A stretch of 19,708 nt of DNA. Source: Atribacteria bacterium SCGC AAA255-N14. Its GTDB lineage: Bacteria; Atribacterota; JS1; SB-45; 34-128. The stretch's first letter is position 1; each line of letters begins with the position of its first letter. The translations under genes were made by a program, and so were the position numbers. The DNA lies in assembly GCA_000405345.1 (NCBI GenBank), contig ASPC01000011.1:11035-30742 (forward strand), read 5' to 3'. Below the pieces are notes generated by a model. That model saw only the letters and a list, made by a program, of their open reading frames with translations, had not been told where the DNA came from and ran no database searches. Positions 1 to 8,556 of this stretch are shown here, piece after piece.

Positions 1-2
1 AA

Positions 3-293
3 AAGGAATTCGATCAAAGTAGAAATCCATTTCAAGATACCGATTCACTAGTTTATCTTCGAAATGCTCTGATTCATTATAAACCAGAATGGGACGATGA
101 AGCTAAAGTCCATCAAAAGATCAAAGCACGTCTACATAAAAAATTTTCGTTAAATACTTTTTCAAAACCGAAGAGCTTATGGTTTCCACACCAATGTCTT
201 GGTGCTGGTTGTGCTAAATGGTCTGTAGATACGATTGAATCATTTATGTCAGAATTCTGCAAAGTGCTAGGAATTCCAAATAGATTTGAATAG
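3..293 (+). CDS. 3' end of a gene with an HEPN-like Rx4H motif (partial)
   Basis: An open frame enters from the left edge and ends at TAG 291-293, giving 96 visible C-terminal residues. Near its start lies LRNALIHYKPEW (visible residues 19-30). Its R20-N-x-x-x-H25 spacing matches the Rx4H catalytic signature of HEPN ribonuclease and toxin domains and sits in a plausible helix. The rest is basic, then rich in Trp and Cys (WFPHQCLGAGCAKW), a possible small metal site or structural motif. No upstream sequence is visible, so the start, length and domain architecture are unknown. A HEPN assignment from one short motif is tentative; it could be an unrelated hypothetical protein. The gene is followed by 246 bp of non-coding DNA holding copy A of a local repeat. 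Confidence 0.6.
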   Translation, partial: KEFDQSRNPFQDTDSLVYLRNALIHYKPEWDDEAKVHQKIKARLHKKFSLNTFSKPKSLWFPHQCLGAGCAKWSVDTIESFMSEFCKVLGIPNRFE

Positions 294-387
294 TGATCGA
301 TCAAATTATTTGTTGTAGTCTATTAAAAAAATAACGATTTCGTATTTTTATAATTACTAATAGTATAAGATATGACAGGGAATGGAT

Positions 388-530
388 GTGCCGGCTCAAT
401 AATTCGGTAACTTTTTCTAACTTATCGTAAGGGGTCTGATAAGTTCAGATTCCCGATGTCTTCTCAAATGATTAGGATATGGCAGTAGGCGAGCATTTAT
501 TATTCTTTCATAATATTTTAGAAATTATAA
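388..530 (+). repeat. 143-bp local repeat, copy A
   Basis: This segment aligns along its length with 2290-2431. Shared blocks include AATTCGGTAA, GGTCTGATAAGT, ATGTCTT, ATTAG-ATATGGCAG and TATTTTA-GAAATT. I estimate about 75% identity by eye. It ends about 50 bp before the start codon of the TPR gene. Copy A can form the hairpin AACTTATC/GATAAGTT (414-421 with 438-445), which copy B does not keep intact. It may be a mobile repeat, a tRNA-derived relic or a shared leader. Confidence 0.7.
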
Positions 531-581
531 TGTGTCAGAATGAAGATCTATCCCTTATATTTTAAAAGGAAGGAAAGTTTA

Positions 582-2033
582 ATGTATAAAATAATTACAT
601 TCATTTCAACTCTTATGTTACCAATTTTAACTCTGATAATTTCAATATATGTAGGCAAAATTAAAATTATTCAATCTCGACAAAAGATTATAATTATTAG
701 TTTATGTGTTCTAATGCTAATTATTGCAGTAATTACAATAGTTGAAAGAAATAAAAAATATGAGAAACAAGGCGATCTGATAAAAGAGCTCCAAGAGACG
801 GAAGAATTTAATTCACAGTTATTGCAAAGACAAATTCTGCATAATTGTGAAGGATTAGAAATTCCGTATATTAATAATTTAGGAAATGATCCAGTATATA
901 AATATCATTTTAATCTAGGGATACAGCATTATAATAATTATAAATATGCAGAAGGAATAGATGAATTTAATAAATGTTTAAATGTAAAAACAATTTCTTT
1001 GGAAAATAAAGTTACAGTAAATACATTCTTGGGAAATTGTTTTTATAATGTAAATTATGCTGACAAAGCAGAAAAATATTATAAAGAAGCAATTATTAAT
1101 GCTAAAAGCATAAAAGATCAAAAAACTAGTAAAGAAGAGGTGGCAAATGCCACAGTAGAAATAGGAAACGTATATTATATAAACGGTGATTATATAGAAG
1201 CATTAAAGTATTACAATGAAGGTCTTGAATTTTTTAGGAATACTAAAAATAAGGATAAAGTTGCTAAGATATTAAATAATATATGCAATATACTTGATAT
1301 TCAAGGAAAATACGAAGAGGCATTAGATAATTATAAAGAGATATTATCTATATTTATCTCAACAGGAAATCAAATAGGTATCGCCCGAACATATAATGGG
1401 ATTAGTAGTACTTATAAAGAAATGGGCGATTATAATAAAGCAATGGAAAATTGTATTAAAGCAATTGAAATTTTAGACAAAACAAAGAGTAAACATGATC
1501 TAGCATTAGTTTATGGTAATAAAGCTAATATTCTTCGATGTCAAGAAAAATATGACGAAGCATTGAATATTGCAGAAAAATCTCTTTTTTTATTCATTTT
1601 GACAAATGACATATTAAATATTGCAAACTCTTATAACACAATAGGAACCATATATTATATAAAAAAGGAATACAATAAAGCATTGGAAGAATTTCAAAAA
1701 TCTTTTGAGTTATTACAAGAAACAAATAATATAAAATCTATTGAGAATGTAATAGGGAATATGGGTAATGTTTACAAAGATATTGGAAAATATGATGAGG
1801 CTCTAAATAAATATCAGGAAGCGTTAAATATTGCAGAAGAAATAAATCACGTAAAAGGCATTTTTCTAGCAAATCAAAATATTGGGCACTTATACTATAT
1901 TCAAAAAGAATACGAAAAGGCTTTAAAATATTATTTGGAAGCCGAAAAGATCAACGATGAGTATCATTTTTTAAATGAGCATGAAAAAGAAAAATTTAGT
2001 TTAAGAATAGGAATAATCAAAAAAAAAGATTAG
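582..2033 (+). CDS. Membrane-anchored tetratricopeptide-repeat protein
   Basis: The protein has 483 residues from the ATG at 582, preferred over the upstream in-frame ATG at 540 because AAGGAAGG (568-575) lies just ahead of it. The N terminus has two hydrophobic segments (about residues 3-25 and 36-54), then a charged, probably coiled-coil stretch. The rest, from about residue 95, is a run of about nine TPR units spaced by roughly 40 residues, with recurrent patterns such as NNIGNVY-x-x-x-G-x-Y-x-x-A. TPR arrays bind partner proteins; this one is probably displayed on the cytoplasmic side of the membrane. No enzymatic domain is visible, so the partner and process cannot be named. The gene is very AT-rich compared with the ATPase operon, and it lies between copies A and C/B of the local repeat, which suggests accessory or transferred DNA. 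Confidence 0.85.
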   Translation: MYKIITFISTLMLPILTLIISIYVGKIKIIQSRQKIIIISLCVLMLIIAVITIVERNKKYEKQGDLIKELQETEEFNSQLLQRQILHNCEGLEIPYINNLGNDPVYKYHFNLGIQHYNNYKYAEGIDEFNKCLNVKTISLENKVTVNTFLGNCFYNVNYADKAEKYYKEAIINAKSIKDQKTSKEEVANATVEIGNVYYINGDYIEALKYYNEGLEFFRNTKNKDKVAKILNNICNILDIQGKYEEALDNYKEILSIFISTGNQIGIARTYNGISSTYKEMGDYNKAMENCIKAIEILDKTKSKHDLALVYGNKANILRCQEKYDEALNIAEKSLFLFILTNDILNIANSYNTIGTIYYIKKEYNKALEEFQKSFELLQETNNIKSIENVIGNMGNVYKDIGKYDEALNKYQEALNIAEEINHVKGIFLANQNIGHLYYIQKEYEKALKYYLEAEKINDEYHFLNEHEKEKFSLRIGIIKKKD

Positions 2034-2109
2034 TAATAATCATACAGAATTGAATATTACTTATGGAAAAGAAGAAACAAGAAAACAATAAATTCTTTAT
2101 TTATGTAGT

Positions 2110-2190
2110 GGTGCAAACAGGCAGGAGACATATATATTAGCCTTATAATTCGGTAACTTTTCTTGGTTTTTAGTAAGTGATTAGATTAGC
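2110..2190 (+). repeat. Partial third copy (C) of the local repeat
   Basis: The segment contains GGCAGGAGA (2121-2129), as in copy B, followed by TATAATTCGGTAACTTTT (about 2145-2162), which matches the start of copies A and B. The middle and end of the repeat are missing, and the order of the two blocks is reversed relative to one full unit. That would fit the junction of two adjacent degraded copies. Confidence 0.45.
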
Positions 2191-2192
2191 AT

Positions 2193-2233
2193 TAAAAAAA
2201 ACTTTTTAGTTTTACCATTTATACTAAAAGTTG
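2193..2233 (-). terminator. Rho-independent terminator-like hairpin, minus strand
   Basis: AACTTTTTAGT (2200-2210) pairs with ACTAAAAGTT (2223-2232) with one bulged base and a 12-nt loop. Read on the minus strand the stem is followed by a run of seven or more T (2193-2200). It lies about 18 nt downstream of the tRNA 3'-end fragment on the same strand, where a tRNA terminator would be expected. The stem is AT-rich and therefore weak. Confidence 0.45.
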
Positions 2234-2250
2234 TGAAGCTGACCACTAGG

Positions 2251-2272
2251 GGGAGCCGGGCAGGATTCGAAC
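2251..2272 (-). pseudogene. tRNA 3'-end fragment (T-loop and acceptor strand only)
   Basis: Read on the minus strand the segment is GTTCGAATCCTGCCCGGCTC followed by CC. This is a canonical T-loop (TTCGAAT), the 3' strand of a T-stem (CCTGC) and a 3' acceptor strand. The expected 5' T-stem strand (GCAGG) is absent; the bases before it are AAAAT. There is no D-arm or anticodon arm on that strand, so it is not an intact tRNA. Such displaced 3' ends are typical of att sites left by tRNA-targeting integrative elements. Confidence 0.5.
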
Positions 2273-2289
2273 ATTTTAAGTATGAAGGG

Positions 2290-2431
2290 TTGTCCTAGCT
2301 CAGTAATTCGGTAATTTTTTTTCACTCTTCGTAAGAGGTCTGATAAGTCCAGGTTCGTAATGTCTTTTTAAATAATTAGAATATGGCAGGAGATAATTCT
2401 TTACCACGCTTTTATCATATTTTAAGAAATT
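2290..2431 (+). repeat. 143-bp local repeat, copy B (tRNA-Thr-like features)
   Basis: This is the partner of the 388-530 segment. It contains pieces that resemble a degenerate tRNA in the right order: TAGCTCAGT...CGGTA (D-arm-like, 2296-2313), CTCTTCGTAAGAG (2325-2337; anticodon-arm-like, with CGT at the anticodon position) and AGGTTCG (T-arm-like, 2351-2357). The spacings are several nt too long, and the D-stem and T-stem do not pair, so it is not a functional tRNA. It ends about 70 bp before the preferred start of the next gene. Confidence 0.6.
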
Positions 2432-2503
2432 GCTGCACCTAAAATGCAAAGGACTTGTTTATTGATAAAACTAGTAAGAATATATCAAAGGTTTATAATT
2501 TTT

Positions 2504-3118
2504 ATGGAGAAAACAAAAAACAATAAACAAAAAAGAGAGGACGACTCCAAGCAGGTTGAAAAATCTAGTTGTCAGGAATTTTTAGAGCTTTACAATAAAC
2601 AATTTAGCAAAAATATTAAATTTATAAAGGTCGGTAATCCGGATTTAGGTAAAGGAGAACCCGATTGTATTTGTAGTGATGGGCTAAATATTGAAATTGC
2701 TGGAGCTTATTATGACAATGAACATGCGAAAAATACTTGGGGTATTATAGATTTACTTAAAAATCGTATAAGTAAAAAAGATTATAAGAAAAAATATCCA
2801 GATAACACTCTTGGTATGGACAACCCTGATTATGGTCTATATGATAACATAAATAAAAGAGTCGTTAATAAAAAGAAAAAAGAATATAAATATGAGGGAA
2901 AATTATTTTTATTAATAATTTCTCGGCCACCATTAACTGGAGAGAGAGACATAGAAGCATATATAAAACATTATCGTAATTTTGAAAATATAAATTTTGA
3001 TGAAGTTTGGTTTCTTCTGTATAATGGTCATTACTCGATTTTCCAACTAGCTAAGCATGGGGATAAATTTTTATCAAAAACAAACAATAAAATTAAATTT
3101 GAGAGAATAAAAAAATAG
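2504..3118 (+). CDS. Hypothetical protein, possible PD-(D/E)XK-like nuclease
   Basis: The protein has 204 residues from the ATG at 2504, with a weak AAAGG upstream at 2488-2492. An in-frame ATG at 2444 would add a 20-residue basic, hydrophobic lead with no clear ribosome binding site. The first 20 residues are charged (MEKTKNNKQK). A core then reads GEPDCICSDGLNIEIAGAYYD (about residues 51-71). P53-D54 followed ten residues later by E64-x-A66 fits the topology of PD-(D/E)XK nucleases, with E25 as a possible helix-A glutamate. The usual lysine of E-x-K is alanine here, so catalysis is uncertain. The middle is lysine-rich, consistent with nucleic-acid binding, and the C-terminal part looks like alternating strands and helices. 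I do not recognise the family. Its AT-rich composition and the repeat upstream place it in the accessory region. Confidence 0.65.
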   Translation: MEKTKNNKQKREDDSKQVEKSSCQEFLELYNKQFSKNIKFIKVGNPDLGKGEPDCICSDGLNIEIAGAYYDNEHAKNTWGIIDLLKNRISKKDYKKKYPDNTLGMDNPDYGLYDNINKRVVNKKKKEYKYEGKLFLLIISRPPLTGERDIEAYIKHYRNFENINFDEVWFLLYNGHYSIFQLAKHGDKFLSKTNNKIKFERIKK

Positions 3119-3267
3119 TCAAATTAACATTCTTTGATATTGAACTAAAAAAGATTTGTATTGTATTTAATAAATTACAGTATGTCAAATACTATAATCT
3201 TCCTTCTTGTTTATTCTACATAATCAAAAATTCTATTCTATACACCCCAGCCATCACACAATTTAAG

Positions 3268-3330
3268 TTGTAAAATCCAACAAAGAAATTGTATAATTTT
3301 AATAATTTATTTAACAGTACTACATAAATT
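3268..3330 (+). promoter_or_regulatory. Promoter and leader of the HAD gene (twin of the atpD promoter)
   Basis: The -35 is TTGTAA (3268-3273) and the -10 is TATAAT (3292-3297), separated by 18 nt. Transcription should begin near 3304. The following leader block TTTAACAGTACTACATAAA (3310-3328) recurs almost exactly in front of atpD. Confidence 0.75.
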
Positions 3331-3356
3331 AATTCAAGGTATAAGAAGAATTGAAA

Positions 3357-4160
3357 ATGAAAATATTAGCAGTGGATTATGACGGGGTCATTAGTGACAG
3401 TGCTTTAAAATCTTTATTTATAAGTCATAATGCCTATTGTAAATATTTTGATTCGGGAGTAAAGAAAAATTTTGGTGGGGAATTGTTTACTTTTAATAAT
3501 TGGGAAGAAATGCAAAAAAAATACAAAAAAGAAATGGATGATTACCGCCGCTTAAGGTCTTATATCGAATTGTCGGGTGATTTTTTTGCTATTCTTAAAA
3601 TTACGGAAGAGCAGGTTAAGATTAAGGACCAACAGGAATTCATTGCTTATCGTACTCAGCTTCAATTCGATTATCAATTTTTTCGGGAATTATTTTTTAA
3701 AGAAAAAGAGAGATGGCAGAAAAAGAATTTTAAAAAATGGTTTTTTCTGTCACCTGTTTTTAAGGAAGTCATCAAAGGGATTCAGCGATTTACAAAGGAA
3801 GGTCAAAAAGTTGTCATTGCTACCTCCAATCTTGGGCAAGCCATTCATCGTGCCTTTCAACCGGAATATCTTGGTTTTGAAATGGACATTGAAGATATTT
3901 TTGATAAAAACTTTGGCAAGCATAAGGCAGAGCATATGCAGGCCATCGCCAAAAAATATGATGCCAAATTAAATGAGATTTATTTTGTTGATGACCAGCT
4001 GAGTTACCTTATGGGAACTGACGCTTTGGGAGTCAACGTTTTTTTGGCCGGATGGGGTTATTGTACAGAAAGCCAGAAGGAGAAAGCAAAAAAGGAAAAA
4101 ATCCCCATAATTGAGAGGGAGAAAGATTTTTATCCGGTGTTAAAGAAAGCCTTGAGTTAG
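3357..4160 (+). CDS. HAD-superfamily hydrolase
   Basis: The protein has 267 residues. ATG 3357 is chosen because AAGAAG lies 7 nt upstream; a TTG two codons earlier is the alternative. All four HAD motifs are visible: motif I DYDGVISDS near the N terminus (nucleophile Asp and general-acid Asp), motif II around VVIATSNLGQ, the motif III lysine in FGKHKAEHM, and motif IV FVDDQLSYL. A helical insertion of about 100 residues between motifs I and II forms a C1-type cap. The family consists of Mg2+-dependent phosphatases acting on small phosphorylated metabolites, such as phosphoglycolate phosphatase-like enzymes; the substrate cannot be inferred. The gene stands alone, 157 bp before atpD, but its promoter and leader are nearly copied in front of atpD, so the two transcripts may respond to the same signal. 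Confidence 0.85.
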   Translation: MKILAVDYDGVISDSALKSLFISHNAYCKYFDSGVKKNFGGELFTFNNWEEMQKKYKKEMDDYRRLRSYIELSGDFFAILKITEEQVKIKDQQEFIAYRTQLQFDYQFFRELFFKEKERWQKKNFKKWFFLSPVFKEVIKGIQRFTKEGQKVVIATSNLGQAIHRAFQPEYLGFEMDIEDIFDKNFGKHKAEHMQAIAKKYDAKLNEIYFVDDQLSYLMGTDALGVNVFLAGWGYCTESQKEKAKKEKIPIIEREKDFYPVLKKALS

Positions 4161-4180
4161 GCCAAACGATTCAATTCAAA

Positions 4181-4245
4181 TTGTACAACCTTATAAAGAA
4201 ATAGTATAATTAAAAATAATTCGTTTAACAGCACTACATAAAATA
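4181..4245 (+). promoter_or_regulatory. Promoter and leader of the N-ATPase operon
   Basis: The -35 is TTGTAC (4181-4186), the spacer is 18 nt and the -10 is TATAAT (4205-4210). The start of transcription should lie near 4217. The leader contains TTTAACAGCACTACATAAA (4224-4242), which differs by one base from the block in the HAD leader. About 75 further A-rich bases lead to the GGAGA ribosome binding site (4306-4310). Confidence 0.78.
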
Positions 4246-4317
4246 ATCAGAAAAAAGAAAAAAGTAAAAATAAATTAAAACTTAAATGGACAAAGAATAA
4301 TGAGTGGAGATATTTGA

Positions 4318-6088
<1,771 letters not shown>

Positions 6089-6412
6089 ATGGAACATCAG
6101 AATAAATCAAAAGATATAAAGCAGGGTTTTCTCAAAAAAATCGAGAAAAAAGAAAAACGGAAATTAAGGGCTCGAGACAAAAAATATCAGGCTATCTGGT
6201 TTGGTATGGGTTCGTTCGGGGTGATTGGCTGGTCAGTGATGGTACCGACCGTGATTGGCATTGCAGTGGGTATTTGGGCTGATAAGAAGTGGCCGGGTCA
6301 TATTTCCTGGACCTTGACTTTTCTCTTTTTGGGAATCATTCTTGGCTGTATCAACGCCTGGTACTGGGTGGAAAAAGAACGAAAATCAATTGAAGAGGAA
6401 AACGAAGAATGA
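6089..6412 (+). CDS. atpQ: N-ATPase accessory membrane subunit AtpQ (AtpI-like)
   Basis: The protein has 107 residues. A 35-residue very basic N terminus (KKIEKKEKRKLR) precedes two membrane helices, about residues 43-68 and 73-92. The segment between and within them, GIWADKKWPGHISWTL then GCINAWYWV, resembles the small AtpI-like/AtpQ family always found between epsilon and AtpR in N-ATPase operons. The family is thought to help assemble the c ring or supply Mg2+; that role is known only by analogy with AtpI. The start codon directly abuts the atpC stop, and its own stop overlaps the atpR start in ATGA, so the genes are translationally coupled. Confidence 0.85.
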   Translation: MEHQNKSKDIKQGFLKKIEKKEKRKLRARDKKYQAIWFGMGSFGVIGWSVMVPTVIGIAVGIWADKKWPGHISWTLTFLFLGIILGCINAWYWVEKERKSIEEENEE

Positions 6413-6699
6413 ATCTTAGCATTTATAGCTTCTTATATTTGTTCATCGGCCTGGGATTAGGACTATTTTATTTTGGCGGTTTATGGCTGACTATTAAAAA
6501 TATGAATCAGGCTCGTTCGCCAATTATATTAACCTTGGGAAGTTATATTTTAAGAATAGCTGCCGTGTTTTTTGTATTAATCTATATTGCCCGTCAGGGT
6601 GATTGGGGAAATATTTTAATCCTGTTGGTCGGATTTATTATCGCTCGTATTTTTTTAAGTAGAAGGATTGGGAAAACAAAAAAGGGACCAAAGCAATAA
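6409..6699 (+). CDS. atpR: N-ATPase accessory membrane subunit AtpR
   Basis: The protein has 96 residues with three predicted membrane helices, about residues 4-28, 39-62 and 66-85. GLGLGLFYFGGLWLT in the first helix, an arginine within the second (YILRIAAVF) and FIIARIFLSRR near the third match the AtpR family, which occurs only in N-ATPase operons. The family's molecular role is unsettled; proposals include placing a conserved arginine next to the c ring during assembly. The gene overlaps atpQ by 4 nt. A purine-rich GGGGGTGGGG follows before atpB. Confidence 0.87.
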   Translation: MNLSIYSFLYLFIGLGLGLFYFGGLWLTIKNMNQARSPIILTLGSYILRIAAVFFVLIYIARQGDWGNILILLVGFIIARIFLSRRIGKTKKGPKQ

Positions 6700-6727
6700 T
6701 ATTTGAATAGGGGGTGGGGAATTAAAA

Positions 6728-7441
6728 ATGGAAATAAGTCCGGATGCTATTATTTTATTTAAGTGGAATGGAATTCATCTTAACGCCACGATTTTTTTTA
6801 CCTGGGTAGTCATGCTAATACTTATTTTAATCAGCTGGCTGGCTACCAGAAATTTAACCATCGGGCCTAAAATCACTCGCTGGCAAAATTTTTTGGAAGT
6901 GATTGTTGGTTACATACGGCAGCAGGTGAAAGAAATTACCCAGCAGAATCCGGACCCTTTTATTCCTTTTTTAGGCACCCTATTTTTATTTATTTCAGTA
7001 TCCAATCTGTTGGCTATTATCCCCGGTTATCAGGCTCCGACCGGTTCATTGTCCACTACCAGTGCGCTGGCCATTTGCGTATTTTTTGCCATACCTATTT
7101 TTGGCATTGCCAAAAAAGGGGCGCTGGCTTATTTTAAACATTACCTGGAGCCTTCTATTTTCATGGCGCCTTTTAATGTGATTGGCGATTTTTCCCGTAC
7201 GCTGGCCCTGGCGGTCCGATTATTCGGGAATGTGATGAGCGGCTCATTGATTGTGGCGGTTTTATTGATCATCACCCCCTTGTTTATACCTATTGTGATG
7301 CAGGTTTTAGGATTATTAATTGGTCAAATACAGGCTTATATCTTTACCGTGCTAGCCACGGTTTATATTGCTTCGGCAACACGGATAGAAAATAAGCCGG
7401 AACAGATAGAACAAAAGGAAGGGAGTAAAGAAAATGAGTAG
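6728..7441 (+). CDS. atpB: N-ATPase Fo subunit a
   Basis: The protein has 237 residues with about six hydrophobic segments, a stator subunit of the membrane sector. The essential ion-path arginine lies in LAVRLFGNVMSG (R164), and the upstream GDFSRTLAL element is typical of a subunits. Near the C terminus, IGQIQAYIFTVLATVYI contains the conserved Q-x-Y-x-F element. The gene has a strong ribosome binding site (GGGGGTGGGG, about 14 nt upstream) after a 28-nt gap from atpR, so translation may be reset here for the Fo genes. Its end overlaps atpE by 8 nt. Confidence 0.95.
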   Translation: MEISPDAIILFKWNGIHLNATIFFTWVVMLILILISWLATRNLTIGPKITRWQNFLEVIVGYIRQQVKEITQQNPDPFIPFLGTLFLFISVSNLLAIIPGYQAPTGSLSTTSALAICVFFAIPIFGIAKKGALAYFKHYLEPSIFMAPFNVIGDFSRTLALAVRLFGNVMSGSLIVAVLLIITPLFIPIVMQVLGLLIGQIQAYIFTVLATVYIASATRIENKPEQIEQKEGSKENE

Positions 7442-7703
7442 TATTGATATTATCGGTGCGGTTTCTATTATTACTGCGGGAATCACCATTGCCATTGGTT
7501 CGATAGGTCCCGCCATAGGAGAAGGGATGGCCCTGGCCCGGGCATTGGGAGCGATTGCTCAACAGCCGGATGAAGCCAATACCATTACCAGAACATTATT
7601 TGTGGGATTGGCCATGGTTGAATCGACGGCGATTTACTGTTTGGTCATTTCAGTCATTCTTATTTTTGCCAATCCTTTCTGGAATTATGTTTTAAGTCTT
7701 TAG
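7434..7703 (+). CDS. atpE: N-ATPase Fo subunit c, Na+-type rotor protein
   Basis: The 89-residue hairpin has two membrane helices and a polar loop ALGAIAQQPDEA containing the conserved Q-P. The glycine-rich first helix reads AIGSIGPAIGEG and holds a carboxylate at E30, where many Na+ c subunits have glutamine. The second helix has the ion-binding E63 in VESTAIY. E63, S64, T65 and Y68 correspond to the Na+ ligand set E-S-T-x-x-Y defined in Na+-translocating c rings. E30 with E63 makes this a two-carboxylate type, seen in some Na+ rotors. I therefore infer Na+ coupling. A good AAGGGAG site precedes the start, inside atpB, consistent with the high copy number needed for c. Confidence 0.96.
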   Translation: MSSIDIIGAVSIITAGITIAIGSIGPAIGEGMALARALGAIAQQPDEANTITRTLFVGLAMVESTAIYCLVISVILIFANPFWNYVLSL

Positions 7704-7712
7704 GGGGTTAAT

Positions 7713-8507
7713 ATGCTTATAGATTCATTTACTATCATTGCCCAAATCATTAATTTTTTAATCCTGATCTATCTATTGAAACGATTTTTATTTAATCGGA
7801 TTATTCAGATTATGGATGAGCGGGAAAAGCAAATCACCGACCAGATGCAAGATGCTAAAACAGCAAAAGAGACAGCTCAAAAAGAATTGGATGAACAACA
7901 AAGGATAAGAGAAGAACTGCAGGAAAAATGGAACGAGATGCTTGCTCAGGCCAAGAAGGATGCCCAAAAGAAGCGGGAAGAATTGGTAAAGGATGCCAGA
8001 AGTAAAATTGATGAAGAGCAAAAAAATTGGAGAGAGGCGATATTAAAACAGCGCACCGCTTTTTTAAGAGACCTTCGCCATTTATCCTGCGAGCAGGTGT
8101 GTCAGATGAGCAGAAAGGTTTTAGCTGATTTAGCCGATGAAAAATTGGAAAATCAGCTGATTGAAAATTTCTTGATCCAGTTGGGGAAGTTGAGCAAAGA
8201 GGAAAAAGATGATTTTATCCGGTTTATCAATAAAGATGAGCGGAAGATATGGGTAGATAGCAGTTTTAAACTGACCGGCAAAAAAGAATCCGAGATCAGG
8301 AAAATACTGGAAGAGATAATCGGCGATAAGGTTGAAATCAATTTTAAGGTTTCTCCTAAATTGATTTGCGGCATTGAAACGCGAACAGAGGGTAAGAAGA
8401 TTTCCTGGAATATTGAAAACTATTTAGATGGACTGGAAGAGCAATTAAAGAAAGCTTTTACTGAATTCAGTTTTCAAGAATCGGATGTCGAGAAGAAAGA
8501 AAACTAA
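7713..8507 (+). CDS. atpF: N-ATPase peripheral stalk: subunit b with delta-like C terminus
   Basis: The protein has 264 residues, about 100 longer than an ordinary b subunit. One N-terminal membrane helix (about residues 5-24) is followed by IMDEREKQI and a long charged coiled coil to about residue 120. From about residue 150 the sequence changes character. SPKLICGIETRTEGKKISW followed by IENYLDGLEEQL resembles the C-terminal segment of delta subunits. No separate delta gene (atpH) is present in the operon, so this protein probably does both jobs: holding the alpha3beta3 head and joining it to subunit a. Longer b subunits that replace delta are known in N-ATPases. A GGGGGTTA ribosome binding site lies before ATG 7713. 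Confidence 0.9.
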   Translation: MLIDSFTIIAQIINFLILIYLLKRFLFNRIIQIMDEREKQITDQMQDAKTAKETAQKELDEQQRIREELQEKWNEMLAQAKKDAQKKREELVKDARSKIDEEQKNWREAILKQRTAFLRDLRHLSCEQVCQMSRKVLADLADEKLENQLIENFLIQLGKLSKEEKDDFIRFINKDERKIWVDSSFKLTGKKESEIRKILEEIIGDKVEINFKVSPKLICGIETRTEGKKISWNIENYLDGLEEQLKKAFTEFSFQESDVEKKEN

Positions 8508-8556
8508 TCTGATTTGGATGGATTAGGATGTCATTTATGGTTATGTGGGGGTATTG

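Noticed and set aside
2290..2365. A functional tRNA-Thr(CGU) gene
   Set aside because: The D-stem and T-stem strands do not pair, the internal spacings are about four nt too long on both sides of the anticodon-like loop, and there is no acceptor stem.
388..2431. A CRISPR array or integron attC array
   Set aside because: The copies are about 143 bp, only 2-3 in number and unevenly spaced by 0.2-1.5 kb. They lack attC-type core sites or the short regular repeats of CRISPR, and no cas or integrase gene is visible.
3577..3972. A 131-codon plus-strand ORF inside the HAD gene
   Set aside because: It overlaps the HAD gene completely in another frame, is rich in Phe, Lys and Leu as expected of a shadow frame, and has no motif.
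8545..8556. GTG 8545 as the atpA start
   Set aside because: The G-rich ribosome binding site at 8547-8551 overlaps it and is correctly spaced for ATG 8557 instead.
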